Origin: Lysobacteraceae bacterium UBA6001 | Lineage (GTDB): Bacteria > Pseudomonadota > Gammaproteobacteria > Xanthomonadales > Xanthomonadaceae | NCBI GenBank assembly: GCA_002429615.1 | Contig: DJAN01000262.1 | Span: 1-61,501 of the forward strand | Direction: 5' to 3' | Length of the DNA stretch: 61,501 nt | Shown here: positions 8,696 through 17,120 of the stretch, piece by piece | How the letters are laid out: the number at the start of each line of letters is the position of its first letter | Numbering within the stretch: position 1 is the first letter of the stretch | Translations under genes and position numbers: made by a program | The notes under the pieces: generated by a model | Databases searched by the model: none | What the model was told of the DNA's origin: nothing | What the model saw: only the letters and a program-made list of their open reading frames with translations

Positions 8696-9864
8696 TGAGC
8701 CATGTCGTCAAGGTCGAGACCTTCATCCTGACCATCCCGCGCACCACCCCCTACCTCGGGCCGCTGGGGCCGGGTGAGCGCGTCAACAGCCGCGGCTACC
8801 TCGTGCGCAAGGGCAACGGCACGATCTACCCGACCGTGGACCGCTCGGTGGTGGTGCGCGTCACCACCGACGACGGCGCGGAGGGCTGGGGCGAGACCTA
8901 CGGCATCTGCGCGCCGCGCGCGGTGTGCGAGATCATCAACGACCTGCTGGCGCCGGAACTCATCGGGCGCTCGCCGGAGGATGTCGAACAGATCTGGGAC
9001 GACCTCTACGGCCTGATGCGCGTGCGCGGCTGCTTCGGCGGCTTCCATGTCGATACGATCGCCGCACTCGACATCGCGCTGTGGGACCTGCGCGCACGCG
9101 CACGCGGGGTGCCGTTGTGGTCATTGCTGGGCGAGCGCCAGCGCGACACGATTCCCGGCTATCTCTCCGGCCTGCCAGCCGCCACGCTCGACGCCAAGCT
9201 GGAGATGGCACGGGCGTTCGCGGCCGACGGCCACGACGCGTTCAAGATCCACGCGGTGGTGAGCCATGAGGGCATCGCCGAGGAGATCGCCGGTCTGCGC
9301 CGCGTGCTCGGCCCCGGCCCGGAACTGATGGTGGACCTGCACTGGAAGTTCGATGTGGCCCAGGCGCTGGAGATGGCGCGCCAGCTGGAACCGTATCGAC
9401 TCAAGTTCATCGAGGCGCCGCTGAAGCCGGAGGACGTCGAAGGGCTGATCCGTCTCGGCAAGGAAAGCCCGGTGCCCATCGCCGCGGGCGAGGAATGGCA
9501 TACCGAGTACGAAGCGCGCCTGCGCCTGGCGGGCGGCTCGCTCTCCTACCTCCAGCCGGAGATGGGCCACACCGGCATCACCCAGTTCCTGCGCATCGCG
9601 CGGCTGGCCGAGGCGCAGGGCGTGCCGATCGCTCCGCATGCCACCATCGGCGGCGGCCTGTTCATGGCCGCCAGCCTGCATGTGGCCAGCGTGCTGCCGG
9701 GGCTGTGGCGGCATGAGTGGCAGCATTCGATCTTCTCGCGCTCGCTGCTGATGCTCGACACCGACATGGCCTACCAGGACGGCCATTACCACCTGCCCAG
9801 CGGCCCCGGGCTGGGCGCCGTCCCCGGCGCCCGTTTCTGGGATCACGCCGAAGCGGTGGCCTGA
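8695..9864 (+). CDS. mandelate racemase/enolase-family sugar-acid dehydratase (galactonate dehydratase-like)
   Basis: This 389-residue member of the mandelate racemase branch of the enolase superfamily would abstract the alpha-proton of an aldonate and expel water, giving a 2-keto-3-deoxy acid. Metal ligands are visible as D214 (MVDLHW), E240 (FIEAPL) and E266 (AAGEEW). Catalytic candidates are K184/H186 in FKIHAVV, H216 and H315 in APHATIGGG. The DLHW and APHAT segments resemble galactonate/fuconate-type acid sugar dehydratases more than muconate enzymes. Galactonate is the simplest substrate given dgoK and dgoA across the divergent promoter. Its 3' end overlaps the converging transporter gene by 22 bp. 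Confidence 0.83.
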   Translation: MSHVVKVETFILTIPRTTPYLGPLGPGERVNSRGYLVRKGNGTIYPTVDRSVVVRVTTDDGAEGWGETYGICAPRAVCEIINDLLAPELIGRSPEDVEQIWDDLYGLMRVRGCFGGFHVDTIAALDIALWDLRARARGVPLWSLLGERQRDTIPGYLSGLPAATLDAKLEMARAFAADGHDAFKIHAVVSHEGIAEEIAGLRRVLGPGPELMVDLHWKFDVAQALEMARQLEPYRLKFIEAPLKPEDVEGLIRLGKESPVPIAAGEEWHTEYEARLRLAGGSLSYLQPEMGHTGITQFLRIARLAEAQGVPIAPHATIGGGLFMAASLHVASVLPGLWRHEWQHSIFSRSLLMLDTDMAYQDGHYHLPSGPGLGAVPGARFWDHAEAVA

Positions 9865-11123
9865 TCGCGACCGTCGCTGCTGTCGCCGGACAGCAGCGAC
9901 ATCGGCGAGCGCCGCGCCAGCCGCAGCGCGAGCCAGGCCAACCCCACTGCGATGGGATGCAGGAAGGCCATCAGCACGAAGGTGCGGTCGAACGATCCGC
10001 CGGCCACCAGCATGCCCACCACCTGCGCGGACAACATGCCGCCGAGCGCACTGCCGCAGCCGATCAGGCCGGCGACCGAGGCGATGTAACGCGACGGGAA
10101 GATGTCCACCACCATCGTGGTGAGGTTGATCTGGTAGACCAGGTGGGCAAACGTCACCAGGCAGGCCAGCGTCAGCAGCAGCGGAAGCGCCGGATGCAGG
10201 GTGATGAAGATGCCGACCGGTGCGAGCACCGCCGCGCCGGTCATGGTGAGCAGGCGGCTGCGCACCGGCGGCAGGCCACGACGCACCAGCTGCCCGGAAA
10301 TCACGCCGCCGCCCACGCTGCCGATATCGGCGGCGACATAGACCACCCACGCCAGCGACGCCACCGCGGCCAGGCTCATGCCGCGCGCGTCGCCCAGGTA
10401 CTTGGGAAACCAGAACAGATAGAAGTACCAGACCGGGTCGGCGACCATGCGCGAGCCGACCAGCGCCCACACCGCGCGGTCGCGCGCCAGCTTGCCCCAT
10501 ACACCCTTCATCGACGGCGGTGGCGTGGCCGGCGCGCCATCGCTGGCCGCCTGCGTCTGCTGGCGCGGGTAGGCCCACCACCAGCCGATGATCCACAGCA
10601 GGCCGGCGATGCCGGTGATCCAGAACGCGCTGCGCCAGCCGTAGGTCAGCGCGATGCCGCCGATCAGCGGCGGCGCCAGCGTGGCGCCGATCATCGCCCC
10701 GGCGGTGTACAGACCCAGCGCGATGCCGCGCTGGCGCGGCGGGAACTGCTCGGACACCACCTTGGTGCCGACGGTGTAGTTGCCCGGCTCGCCGAGGCCG
10801 AGCGCGAAGCGCGCCGCGCCGAGCTGGAACGGCGTGCGCACGAAGCCGGTGGCGATATTGGCCAGCGACCACCAGCCGACGAACAGGATCAGCGCGAGCC
10901 GCGCGCCCAGCCAGTCGGTGACGCGCCCCGCCATCACGTAGGCCGCGGCGTAGGCGAACAGGAACACCTGCACGACGCGCGCGTACTCGATGTCGCTCAT
11001 GCGCAGGTCGGCCTGGATGGTGGTGGCCAGGATCGAGAGCGCCTGCCGGTCCAGGTAATTGATGACCGTCGAGCAGAACAGCAGGGCGAGCAGCACCCAC
11101 TTCGTGCGTCCGCCGCCGCTCAC
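9843..11123 (-). CDS. MFS transporter, hexuronate/galactonate (ACS) type
   Basis: A 12-helix major-facilitator permease of the anion:cation symporter branch, the family of ExuT, DgoT and GudP. The first helix contains FCSTVINYLDRQALS and the loop after helix 2 reads DWLGARL. It would import the sugar acid handled by the neighbouring genes. The start is uncertain. GTG at 11123 overlaps the stop of a 7-codon leader that has a good ribosome site, while a TTG at 11135 opens the same frame four codons earlier with no Shine-Dalgarno of its own. I prefer the GTG with translational coupling. Confidence 0.87.
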   Translation of the reverse strand: MSGGGRTKWVLLALLFCSTVINYLDRQALSILATTIQADLRMSDIEYARVVQVFLFAYAAAYVMAGRVTDWLGARLALILFVGWWSLANIATGFVRTPFQLGAARFALGLGEPGNYTVGTKVVSEQFPPRQRGIALGLYTAGAMIGATLAPPLIGGIALTYGWRSAFWITGIAGLLWIIGWWWAYPRQQTQAASDGAPATPPPSMKGVWGKLARDRAVWALVGSRMVADPVWYFYLFWFPKYLGDARGMSLAAVASLAWVVYVAADIGSVGGGVISGQLVRRGLPPVRSRLLTMTGAAVLAPVGIFITLHPALPLLLTLACLVTFAHLVYQINLTTMVVDIFPSRYIASVAGLIGCGSALGGMLSAQVVGMLVAGGSFDRTFVLMAFLHPIAVGLAWLALRLARRSPMSLLSGDSSDGRDQATASA

Positions 11124-11143
11124 GCGTCGATCCAATGGGTCAT
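11120..11143 (-). other. seven-codon leader ORF coupled to the MFS gene
   Basis: The ATG at 11143 sits 7-8 bases behind GGGGAGG, the only good ribosome site in front of the transporter. It opens a frame encoding MTHWIDA and then TGA, which overlaps the GTG start of the transporter as GTGA. Either translation of the transporter is coupled to this leader, or a small indel has separated an original ATG from the coding frame. Confidence 0.35.
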
Positions 11144-11176
11144 GGTTGCCGCCTCCCCGAAGAAGGCCGCAACGTA

Positions 11177-11191
11177 TTGCTATTGTAGCAA
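11177..11191. promoter_or_regulatory. candidate IclR operator before the MFS gene
   Basis: TTGCTATTGTAGCAA is a perfect 6-3-6 inverted repeat, 34 bp upstream of the leader ATG of the transporter and just after the 3' end of iclR. The half-site TTGCTATTG recurs before iclR itself. Confidence 0.6.
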
Positions 11192-11218
11192 CAGGTCAAG
11201 CCGCACCGCGGCAAGCCC

Positions 11219-11938
11219 TCAGCCGATCTCGGCGGCGGCTTCGCGCAGCGCCTTCACCAGCTCGGCGGTGGCGGTCTCGGGAATCCAGCCGGACATCGCG
11301 ATGCCGGCATGCACCGGATCGCCCATCGCGATGGCCACCACGTGGTGGTCGCGCTCGTCGGCGACGTGGACGCGCGCATAGCCCTGTTCGCGGGTCTGGG
11401 CCAGCGCGCGCAGCAGTTGCTCGATGCCCTCGGGGAACATCGGGATCGGCTTGTCGCGGTAGAGCTCGCGCACGTCGTCGTCGGCCAGCTGCGACAGCAG
11501 CACGATGCCGATGCCGCTGGTGGTGGCCGGCAGCAGGCCGATACGGCCCAGGCCGCGCGCCGCCTCGATCCCCGGCGGCGCGTGGAACAGGTAGCTGACA
11601 CTGTCGTTCCAGAGCACGCCCATCGCCACGGTGTGGCCGAAGCGGCGCAGGCTCTCCAGCACCGGCATCGCGCGGCGGATCAGCCCGGAGGCGAACAGGC
11701 TCTGCGCGGCCAGCACGTGCATGCCCGGGCCGGGGGTGTATTTGCGGTCGGCGGTCTGGCGGGCGATGCCCAGGTAGGCCAGGGTCTTGAGCAGGCGGTT
11801 GACCCGGGTCGGGTTGGCGCCCAGCTGGCGGGCAAGCTCGCGGCAGCCCACCGGCTCGGGCGAGGAGGCCAGCGCCTGCAGGGTGGCGATGCCGTCAATC
11901 AGGCTCTGGTTGGGCTGGGCGTTGGGCTTGGTTCGCAT
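11219..11938 (-). CDS. IclR-family transcriptional regulator
   Basis: A 239-residue regulator with an N-terminal winged helix-turn-helix (residues about 10-60, with CRELARQLGANPTRVNRLLKT) and a C-terminal IclR effector-binding domain (GLLPATTSGIGIVLLSQL, HHVVAIAMG). IclR proteins commonly control aromatic or sugar-acid catabolism and bind short palindromes. It lies at the end of the sugar-acid island in the same direction as the transporter, so it is the obvious regulator of that island. The ligand is probably a pathway intermediate. A half-operator 38-46 bp before its ATG suggests autoregulation. Confidence 0.88.
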   Translation of the reverse strand: MRTKPNAQPNQSLIDGIATLQALASSPEPVGCRELARQLGANPTRVNRLLKTLAYLGIARQTADRKYTPGPGMHVLAAQSLFASGLIRRAMPVLESLRRFGHTVAMGVLWNDSVSYLFHAPPGIEAARGLGRIGLLPATTSGIGIVLLSQLADDDVRELYRDKPIPMFPEGIEQLLRALAQTREQGYARVHVADERDHHVVAIAMGDPVHAGIAMSGWIPETATAELVKALREAAAEIG

Positions 11939-11975
11939 GCGGCAAAGCGTAATCGGGCGCCCGCCCGGATTCCAC

Positions 11976-11984
11976 CAATAGCAA
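11976..11984. promoter_or_regulatory. candidate IclR half-operator before iclR
   Basis: CAATAGCAA, the reverse complement of TTGCTATTG, lies between the iclR start and the rluE stop. It matches the left nine bases of the perfect palindrome at 11177-11191. Confidence 0.4.
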
Positions 11985-11988
11985 CACT

Positions 11989-12579
11989 TCAGCGCATGGG
12001 GCGCTTTGCCGGGGGGCGTGCAGGGCGAGGGGCCGGGGTGTCTTCGACCACCCGCCACTGGCCCGACGCCAACCCGTCCAGCGACCAGCGCCCCATCCGC
12101 GCGCGCACCAGCCGCAGCGTGGGCAAGCCGACCGCGGCGGTCATGCGCCGCACCTGGCGGTTGCGCCCCTCGCGCAGCGTGATCGCCAGCCACGCGTCGG
12201 GCACGGTCTTGCGAAAGCGCACCGGTGGATCACGTGGCCATAGCGCCGGCGCGACCTCCAGCAGTTCGGCGCCCGCCGGCAGGGTCGGCCCGTCGTTGAG
12301 CAGCACGCCGTCGCGCAGCTGCCGCAGTTGCGCCTCGGTGGGCGCACCTTCGACCTGCACCCAATAGGTTTTGGCTTCCTTGTGCTTCGGATCGGTCAGG
12401 CGATGCGCCAGCGCGCCATCGTCGGTGAGCAGCAGCAGGCCTTCGCTGTCCATGTCCAGGCGCCCGGCCGGATAGACATCCGCCGGCAGGCCGAACTCGG
12501 CGAGCGTGCGCCGCCCGGTCGCGCCCCTGTCACTGAACTGGGTGAGCACGCCATACGGCTTGTTGAGAAGAACGAGCAT
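11989..12579 (-). CDS. rluE: 23S rRNA pseudouridine(2457) synthase
   Basis: A 196-residue RsuA/RluE-family pseudouridine synthase that isomerises a single uridine in 23S rRNA. The catalytic Asp is in [15 protein letters not shown]. The start [12 protein letters not shown] and the [26 protein letters not shown] block are diagnostic. There is no N-terminal S4 domain, which separates RluE from RsuA, RluB and RluF. A Pro/Arg-rich basic tail of about 20 residues follows the domain. It follows the secreted methyltransferase gene in the same direction, but a strong hairpin in the gap makes independent transcription likely. Confidence 0.92.
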   Translation of the reverse strand: MLVLLNKPYGVLTQFSDRGATGRRTLAEFGLPADVYPAGRLDMDSEGLLLLTDDGALAHRLTDPKHKEAKTYWVQVEGAPTEAQLRQLRDGVLLNDGPTLPAGAELLEVAPALWPRDPPVRFRKTVPDAWLAITLREGRNRQVRRMTAAVGLPTLRLVRARMGRWSLDGLASGQWRVVEDTPAPRPARPPAKRPMR

Positions 12580-12612
12580 GCCGCACCTGCATCGGGATGC
12601 GCGATTCTAGCA

Positions 12613-12648
12613 ATGCGGCGCGCGGCCATCGCTGGCCACGCGCCGCAT
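12613..12648. terminator. long hairpin after the methyltransferase gene
   Basis: Arms ATGCGGCGCG (12613-12622) and CGCGCCGCAT (12639-12648) pair perfectly, and the interior GGCCA/TGGCC extends the stem around a 4-nt loop with one mismatch. There is no U-tract on either strand, so it is a terminator-like or mRNA-stabilising structure rather than a canonical intrinsic terminator. Confidence 0.45.
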
Positions 12649-12654
12649 CGAGGC

Positions 12655-13509
12655 TCACTGTTTGACGAAGCGCAACGTCATGCGATCGCTTTCGCCGATG
12701 GCCTGGTACTTCGCATCGTCGGCCGCGTCGTGCTTGTTGGTCGGCGGCAGGGTCCACACGCCACCGGGGTAATCCTTGCTGTCGCGCGGGTTGGCGTTGA
12801 CCTCGCTCTTGGCGGCGAGCTTGAAGCCGGCCGCTTCGGCCATCGCGATGACCTGCTGCTGGCCGACATAGCCGCTCTTGTCGTCGGCGGGGACGTCGGC
12901 CTTGGCACGATGTTCGACCACGCCCAGCACGCCACCCGGCTTCAGCACCGCATGGAACGCCTTGAACATGTTCTCGGCCTGGCCGGCGCTGCGCCAGTTG
13001 TGCACGTTGCGGAACGTCAGCACCATGTCGGCGGAGTTGGCCGGGCCGAGCACCGGCGCGTTCGGGTCGTAACCGACGATGCTGGCCTTGGCGTAGCGCG
13101 CCGGATCGGCATCGAACTTCTTCTGCAGGCCGTCGCGCTGGCGCTGCTGGTAATCGCGGCTGCCGCCTTCCTTGACCTTCATCGGGTCGACCACGGCGGC
13201 GATGTAATGCCCCTTGGCCTGCAGGTAGGGCGCGAGGATTTCCGAATACCAGCCGCCGCCCGGCGTGATCTCGATCACCGTCTGCGTCGGGGCGATGCCG
13301 AAGAACGCCAGCGTCTGCCCCGGATGCCGATAGGCGTCGCGCTTGACGTTGGCCGGATCGCGCCAGCTTCCGTTGAGCACCGTCTGCAGGCCGGCATCCG
13401 GTGCGGGCAGCGTCGCGGTGTCGGCGGGCTTGATCGCCTGCGCCACCGGCATCGCCAGTGCGAGCGACAAGGCGAGCGTACCGATGGCTATGTACTTATG
13501 AGCGGACAT
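12655..13509 (-). CDS. secreted class I SAM methyltransferase-like protein
   Basis: A 284-residue protein with a signal peptide (MSAHKYIAIGTLALSLALAM, cleavage after AQA) followed by a Rossmann methyltransferase fold. Motif I is VIEITPGGGWYSEILAPYL, motif IV is MVLTFRNVHNW, and LKPGGVLGVVEH is the post-motif. Similar proteins are annotated in Xanthomonads and Sphingomonads, but their substrate is not established and S-adenosylmethionine is not known to be available in the periplasm. The ATG at 13509 was chosen because it begins the signal peptide and has GGGAGG seven bases upstream. It may act before export, use a different ligand, or be a structural relic. Confidence 0.82.
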   Translation of the reverse strand: MSAHKYIAIGTLALSLALAMPVAQAIKPADTATLPAPDAGLQTVLNGSWRDPANVKRDAYRHPGQTLAFFGIAPTQTVIEITPGGGWYSEILAPYLQAKGHYIAAVVDPMKVKEGGSRDYQQRQRDGLQKKFDADPARYAKASIVGYDPNAPVLGPANSADMVLTFRNVHNWRSAGQAENMFKAFHAVLKPGGVLGVVEHRAKADVPADDKSGYVGQQQVIAMAEAAGFKLAAKSEVNANPRDSKDYPGGVWTLPPTNKHDAADDAKYQAIGESDRMTLRFVKQ

Positions 13510-13672
13510 GCAGTTGACCTCCCGGGGCAAAGTGCGCCGAGCCTAGCACGACGCCTGCGACACGCTGCCGCGCCGCTTAGCGTTTCCGAAACACTGCATG
13601 CATGCGCGTGTCACACCTTGGCCGCGCGAGGACGTCTATGCTGTGGGGCCCCCTCCCGCGGAGCCATTGCCC

Positions 13673-14635
13673 ATGACCGCCTCCCGTTCCCTCGGCCGCT
13701 CCGGCCTGCAGGTCCAGCCGATCGCCTTCGGCGGCAACGTGTTCGGTTGGAGCGCGGACGAGCGCGCGTCATTCGCGCTGCTCGACGCCTTCGTCGAGGC
13801 AGGCTTCAACCTGATCGATACCGCCGATGCGTACTCCGCCTGGGTGCCGGGCAACCAGGGCGGCGAGTCGGAAACGATCATCGGCCGTTGGCTCAAGCAC
13901 AGCGGCAAGCGCGACAAGGTGCTGATCGCCACCAAGGTCGCCAAGTGGAAGGAGCGTCCGGGCCTGTCGCCGGACAACATCGCCGCGGCGGCGGAAGATT
14001 CGCTGCGTCGGCTGCAGACCGACGTGATCGACCTGTACCAGGCGCACGAGGACGACGAGTCGACGCCGCTGGAAGCGACGTTGGCCGCGTTCGGCCGGCT
14101 GATCGAGCAGGGCAAGGTACGCGCGATCGGTGCATCGAACTACAGCGCTACCCGGCTGCGCGATGCGCTGGGCGTGTCGCAGCAGTACAACCTGCCGCGC
14201 TATGAGACCTTGCAGCCGGAGTACAACCTGTACGACCGTGCCGGTTACGAACGCGAGCTGGCGCCGGTGGTGGCCGAGCACGGGCTCGGGGTGATCGGCT
14301 ATTACTCGCTGGCCAGCGGCTTTCTGAGCGGCAAGTACCGCACGCCGGCGGATGCGGCCAAGAGCAGCGCGCGCGGGCAGGCGGTGGTGAAGCAGTATCT
14401 CAATGCGCGCGGCCTGCGCATCCTGGCCGCGCTGGATGACATCGCGGCCAAGCATTCGGCGACGCCGACGCAGGTCTCGCTGGCGTGGTTGATCGCCCAG
14501 CCGAACATCGCCGCGCCGATCGCCAGCGCCACGACGGTGGAGCAGTTGCATGATCTGCTGGCGGCCGCGCGGCTGGAACTGTCGAAGGAAGAGCTGGGGC
14601 AGCTGGAGCTGGCCAGTGCGGAGGATGCGGGCTGA
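13673..14635 (+). CDS. aldo/keto reductase
   Basis: A 320-residue NADPH-dependent aldo/keto reductase of the YajO/Tas-like group. It starts SRSLGRSGLQVQPIAFGGNVFGW. The catalytic tetrad region includes DTADAYSAWVPG (Asp and Tyr), TKVAKWK (Lys) and YQAHEDD (His), and cofactor-binding GASNYSA is present. The physiological substrate is unknown; such enzymes reduce aldehydes and ketones in detoxification. It is divergent from the methyltransferase gene and followed by a decayed REP pair. Confidence 0.9.
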   Translation: MTASRSLGRSGLQVQPIAFGGNVFGWSADERASFALLDAFVEAGFNLIDTADAYSAWVPGNQGGESETIIGRWLKHSGKRDKVLIATKVAKWKERPGLSPDNIAAAAEDSLRRLQTDVIDLYQAHEDDESTPLEATLAAFGRLIEQGKVRAIGASNYSATRLRDALGVSQQYNLPRYETLQPEYNLYDRAGYERELAPVVAEHGLGVIGYYSLASGFLSGKYRTPADAAKSSARGQAVVKQYLNARGLRILAALDDIAAKHSATPTQVSLAWLIAQPNIAAPIASATTVEQLHDLLAAARLELSKEELGQLELASAEDAG

Positions 14636-14650
14636 GGGCTGGCAGGTTCG

Positions 14651-14728
14651 TTGTGGGGGTGCTTCAGAACCGACTGCGTTTCCCTGGCCACGGACGGTTT
14701 ACGGTCGCGGCTGAAGCCGCTCCTACAG
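14651..14728. repeat. REP pair (REPIN), one arm decayed
   Basis: An intact arm at 14704-14728 (core GCGGCTGAAGCCGC, ending CTCCTACAG) faces a degenerate inverted arm at 14651-14674 in which CTTCAG and CGAC are still recognisable. It is the same family as the elements at 34258-34322 and 54811-54873 and lies between the convergent aldo/keto reductase and LysR genes. Confidence 0.75.
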
Positions 14729-14807
14729 AAAGAATAAGGACGAGAGAACGAGGTAACAGGGGAACAAGGGAAGATGACGATCGAACGGCGGCGATGCGGA
14801 CTGCGGC

Positions 14808-15713
14808 TCAGTCGTCGAACGGCCGTTCGCCCAGCGCTTCCACCAGGTAATCCAGGAACGAACTGATCCGCGCCGATACCGCCGTGTTGCGGTAATACAC
14901 CGCGTTGATCGGCTGGCGCATGTCCAGCGTCGCCCCCGCCAGCACCTGCACCAGGCTGCCGTTCGCGCGGTCCGTCGCGGTCATGAAGTCCGACAGGCAG
15001 GTGATGCCCGTCCCCACCCGCGCCAGGTGCAGCAGCGTTTCGCCACTGGCCGCAGCGACCTGCGGCTCCACTTCCACCGGCTCGCCGTTCGCGTCGGCCA
15101 ACGGCCAGCGCTTCAGCGATTCCGGTTGGCGGAAGCCGATCAGCGTGTGCTCCCGCAGCAGCGCGGCGACATCCGCCGGCGTGCCGTGGCGCTCAAGATA
15201 GGCCGGACTCGCCAGCACGCGCAGGCGGCTGCGCCCGATCGGCCGCGCATGCAGCGAGGAATCCCCCAGCGGCCCGATGCGGAACGCCAGGTCGGTGCGG
15301 CGCTCCACCAGATCGATGTTGCGCTCGTTGCCGTTAAGCTCCAGCTGCACCTCGGGATAGCGCGCCCGATAGCCCGGCACCCGCGGCACGATCACGTGCA
15401 GCAGGAACGAGGTCGCCGCATCCACGCGCAACCGGCCTGCCGGACGCTCGCGCCGCGCGGCCATCTGCGCCTCGGCCGTCTCCACCGCGCCCACGATGGC
15501 GCGTGCCTGCGCCAGGAAAGCCTCGCCCTCTTCGGTCAGGCGCAGACGACGGGTGGTGCGGGTCAGCAGGGTCACCCCGAGCTTCTCCTCCAGCCGCGCC
15601 AGCGCGCGGCTGACCGCCGACACGGTCTGCTGCAAGGCTTCGGCGGCGGCGGTGATCGAGCCGCTGTCGATCACCGCCAGGAACGCCTGCATCTCGTCGA
15701 GGGTCGTCTTCAT
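14808..15713 (-). CDS. LysR-family transcriptional regulator
   Basis: A 301-residue LysR regulator with an N-terminal helix-turn-helix (MQAFLAVIDSGSITAAAEAL, SRALARLEEKLGVTLLTRTTR) and a C-terminal substrate-binding domain. It belongs to the large CrgA/AaeR-like group that often controls an adjacent divergent gene. Here the divergent neighbour is an MFS efflux pump starting 104 bp away, and an AT-rich region with a perfect palindrome lies between them, so it most likely regulates that pump. Confidence 0.9.
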   Translation of the reverse strand: MKTTLDEMQAFLAVIDSGSITAAAEALQQTVSAVSRALARLEEKLGVTLLTRTTRRLRLTEEGEAFLAQARAIVGAVETAEAQMAARRERPAGRLRVDAATSFLLHVIVPRVPGYRARYPEVQLELNGNERNIDLVERRTDLAFRIGPLGDSSLHARPIGRSRLRVLASPAYLERHGTPADVAALLREHTLIGFRQPESLKRWPLADANGEPVEVEPQVAAASGETLLHLARVGTGITCLSDFMTATDRANGSLVQVLAGATLDMRQPINAVYYRNTAVSARISSFLDYLVEALGERPFDD

Positions 15714-15761
15714 CGGCAGATTATTGCGCCAAGGGAAAGAGTATTTCGACGATAAGCGGCT

Positions 15762-15773
15762 TTTTGCGCAAAA
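15762..15773. promoter_or_regulatory. palindrome in the LysR/MFS divergent region
   Basis: TTTTGCGCAAAA is a perfect 12-bp palindrome 44 bp before the MFS start. A related half, ATTGCGCCAA, lies about 40 bp away, close to the LysR gene. It is a candidate LysR binding site. Confidence 0.4.
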
Positions 15774-15817
15774 GTCCGCCCGGCAGACTGCTCGGCCTTC
15801 CTCCCTGGAGCGGTTCC

Positions 15818-17032
15818 ATGTCCCGCGGCATCCCCCTCGCCCTGCTGGCGCTCACCCTGGGCGCGTTCGCGATCGGCACCACCGAGTTCGTGATCGTCGG
15901 CCTGATTCCCACCATCGCCGCCGATCTCGGCGTCAGCCTGCCGTCGGCCGGGCTGCTGGTCAGCCTGTATGCGCTCGGCGTGGCGGTCGGCGCGCCGGTA
16001 CTGACCGCGGTCACCGGCCGCGTGCCGCGCAAGGCGCTGCTGATCGGCCTGATGGTGCTGTTCACCCTCGGCAACCTCGTCGCCTGGATGGCGCCGGGCT
16101 ACGGTTCGCTGATCGTGGCGCGCGTGCTCACCGGCCTGGCGCACGGTGTGTTCTTCTCCATCGGCTCGATCATCGCCACCTCGGTGGTGCCCAAGGACAA
16201 GGCGGCCAGCGCGATCGCGATCATGTTCACCGGGCTCACCGTGGCCCTGGTCACCGGCGTGCCGCTGGGCACGTTCATCGGCCAGCACCTGGGCTGGCGC
16301 GCCACCTTCCTGGCCGTGGCCGGCCTCGGCGTGGTGGCCCTGCTCGGCAGCGCGCTGTTCGTGCCGCGCGATGTTCACCACAGCGAGCCGGCGACCTTCC
16401 GCCAGCAGCTCGGCGTGCTCGCCCAGCCGCGGCTGCTGCTGGTCTATGCGATGACCGCGCTCGGCTATGGCGGCACCTTCCTCGCCTTCACCTTCCTGGC
16501 GCCGATCCTGCAGGAAGTCAGTGGCTGGTCCGCCGATGCGGTGAGCGCGGTGCTGCTGCTCTACGGCGTGTCGGTGGCGTTCGGCAACCTGTGGGGCGGC
16601 CGCCTGGCCGACCGCCTGGGCCCGGTGCCGGCACTGAAGCGCGTGTTCGCGTTGCTGGCGCTCGTGCTGCTGGTGCTCACCTTCACCATGCAGCACCACT
16701 GGCTGGTGCTGGCCACGGTGATGGCATGGGGCGCGGTGGCGTTCGGCAACGTGCCGGGACTGCAGGTCTATGTGGTGAAGCAGGCACAGCGCTTCGCGCC
16801 GCGTGCCACCGACGTGGCCTCGGGCCTCAACATCGCCGCGTTCAACCTCGGCATCGCGCTGGGCTCGTCCGCCGGCGGGCTGGTGGTCGAACACCTCGGC
16901 CTGCGCCATACCCCCTGGATCGGCGCGCTGGTGGTGCTGGGCGCGCTCGGCCTGACCGCGCTGAGCGGCCGCCTGGACCGCCGCGACGGCGTTGCCGAGC
17001 GCGCCGAAGGGATTGCCGTCACCGCGCATTGA
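15818..17032 (+). CDS. MFS transporter, DHA1 drug/sugar efflux type
   Basis: A 404-residue, 12-helix major-facilitator protein of the AraJ/PbuE/NepI branch. The start SRGIPLALLALTLGAFAIGT runs into TEFVIVGLIPTIAADLGVS, and helix 2 is followed by TGRVPRKALL. Family members export arabinose, purine nucleosides or drugs. The ATG at 15818 was chosen for its TGGAG ribosome site and because it opens directly into helix 1; about 18 extra in-frame codons upstream show no transporter similarity. It is divergent from a LysR gene that probably controls it. Confidence 0.88.
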   Translation: MSRGIPLALLALTLGAFAIGTTEFVIVGLIPTIAADLGVSLPSAGLLVSLYALGVAVGAPVLTAVTGRVPRKALLIGLMVLFTLGNLVAWMAPGYGSLIVARVLTGLAHGVFFSIGSIIATSVVPKDKAASAIAIMFTGLTVALVTGVPLGTFIGQHLGWRATFLAVAGLGVVALLGSALFVPRDVHHSEPATFRQQLGVLAQPRLLLVYAMTALGYGGTFLAFTFLAPILQEVSGWSADAVSAVLLLYGVSVAFGNLWGGRLADRLGPVPALKRVFALLALVLLVLTFTMQHHWLVLATVMAWGAVAFGNVPGLQVYVVKQAQRFAPRATDVASGLNIAAFNLGIALGSSAGGLVVEHLGLRHTPWIGALVVLGALGLTALSGRLDRRDGVAERAEGIAVTAH

Positions 17033-17120
17033 ATACGTTGCAACGCTGAGTCCCGCGCTGGCGTGAGCCGCCCGCGCGGGCATCCCCTACCCTGTTCCCT
17101 TCCCCCGCAAGGAGCTTTCC

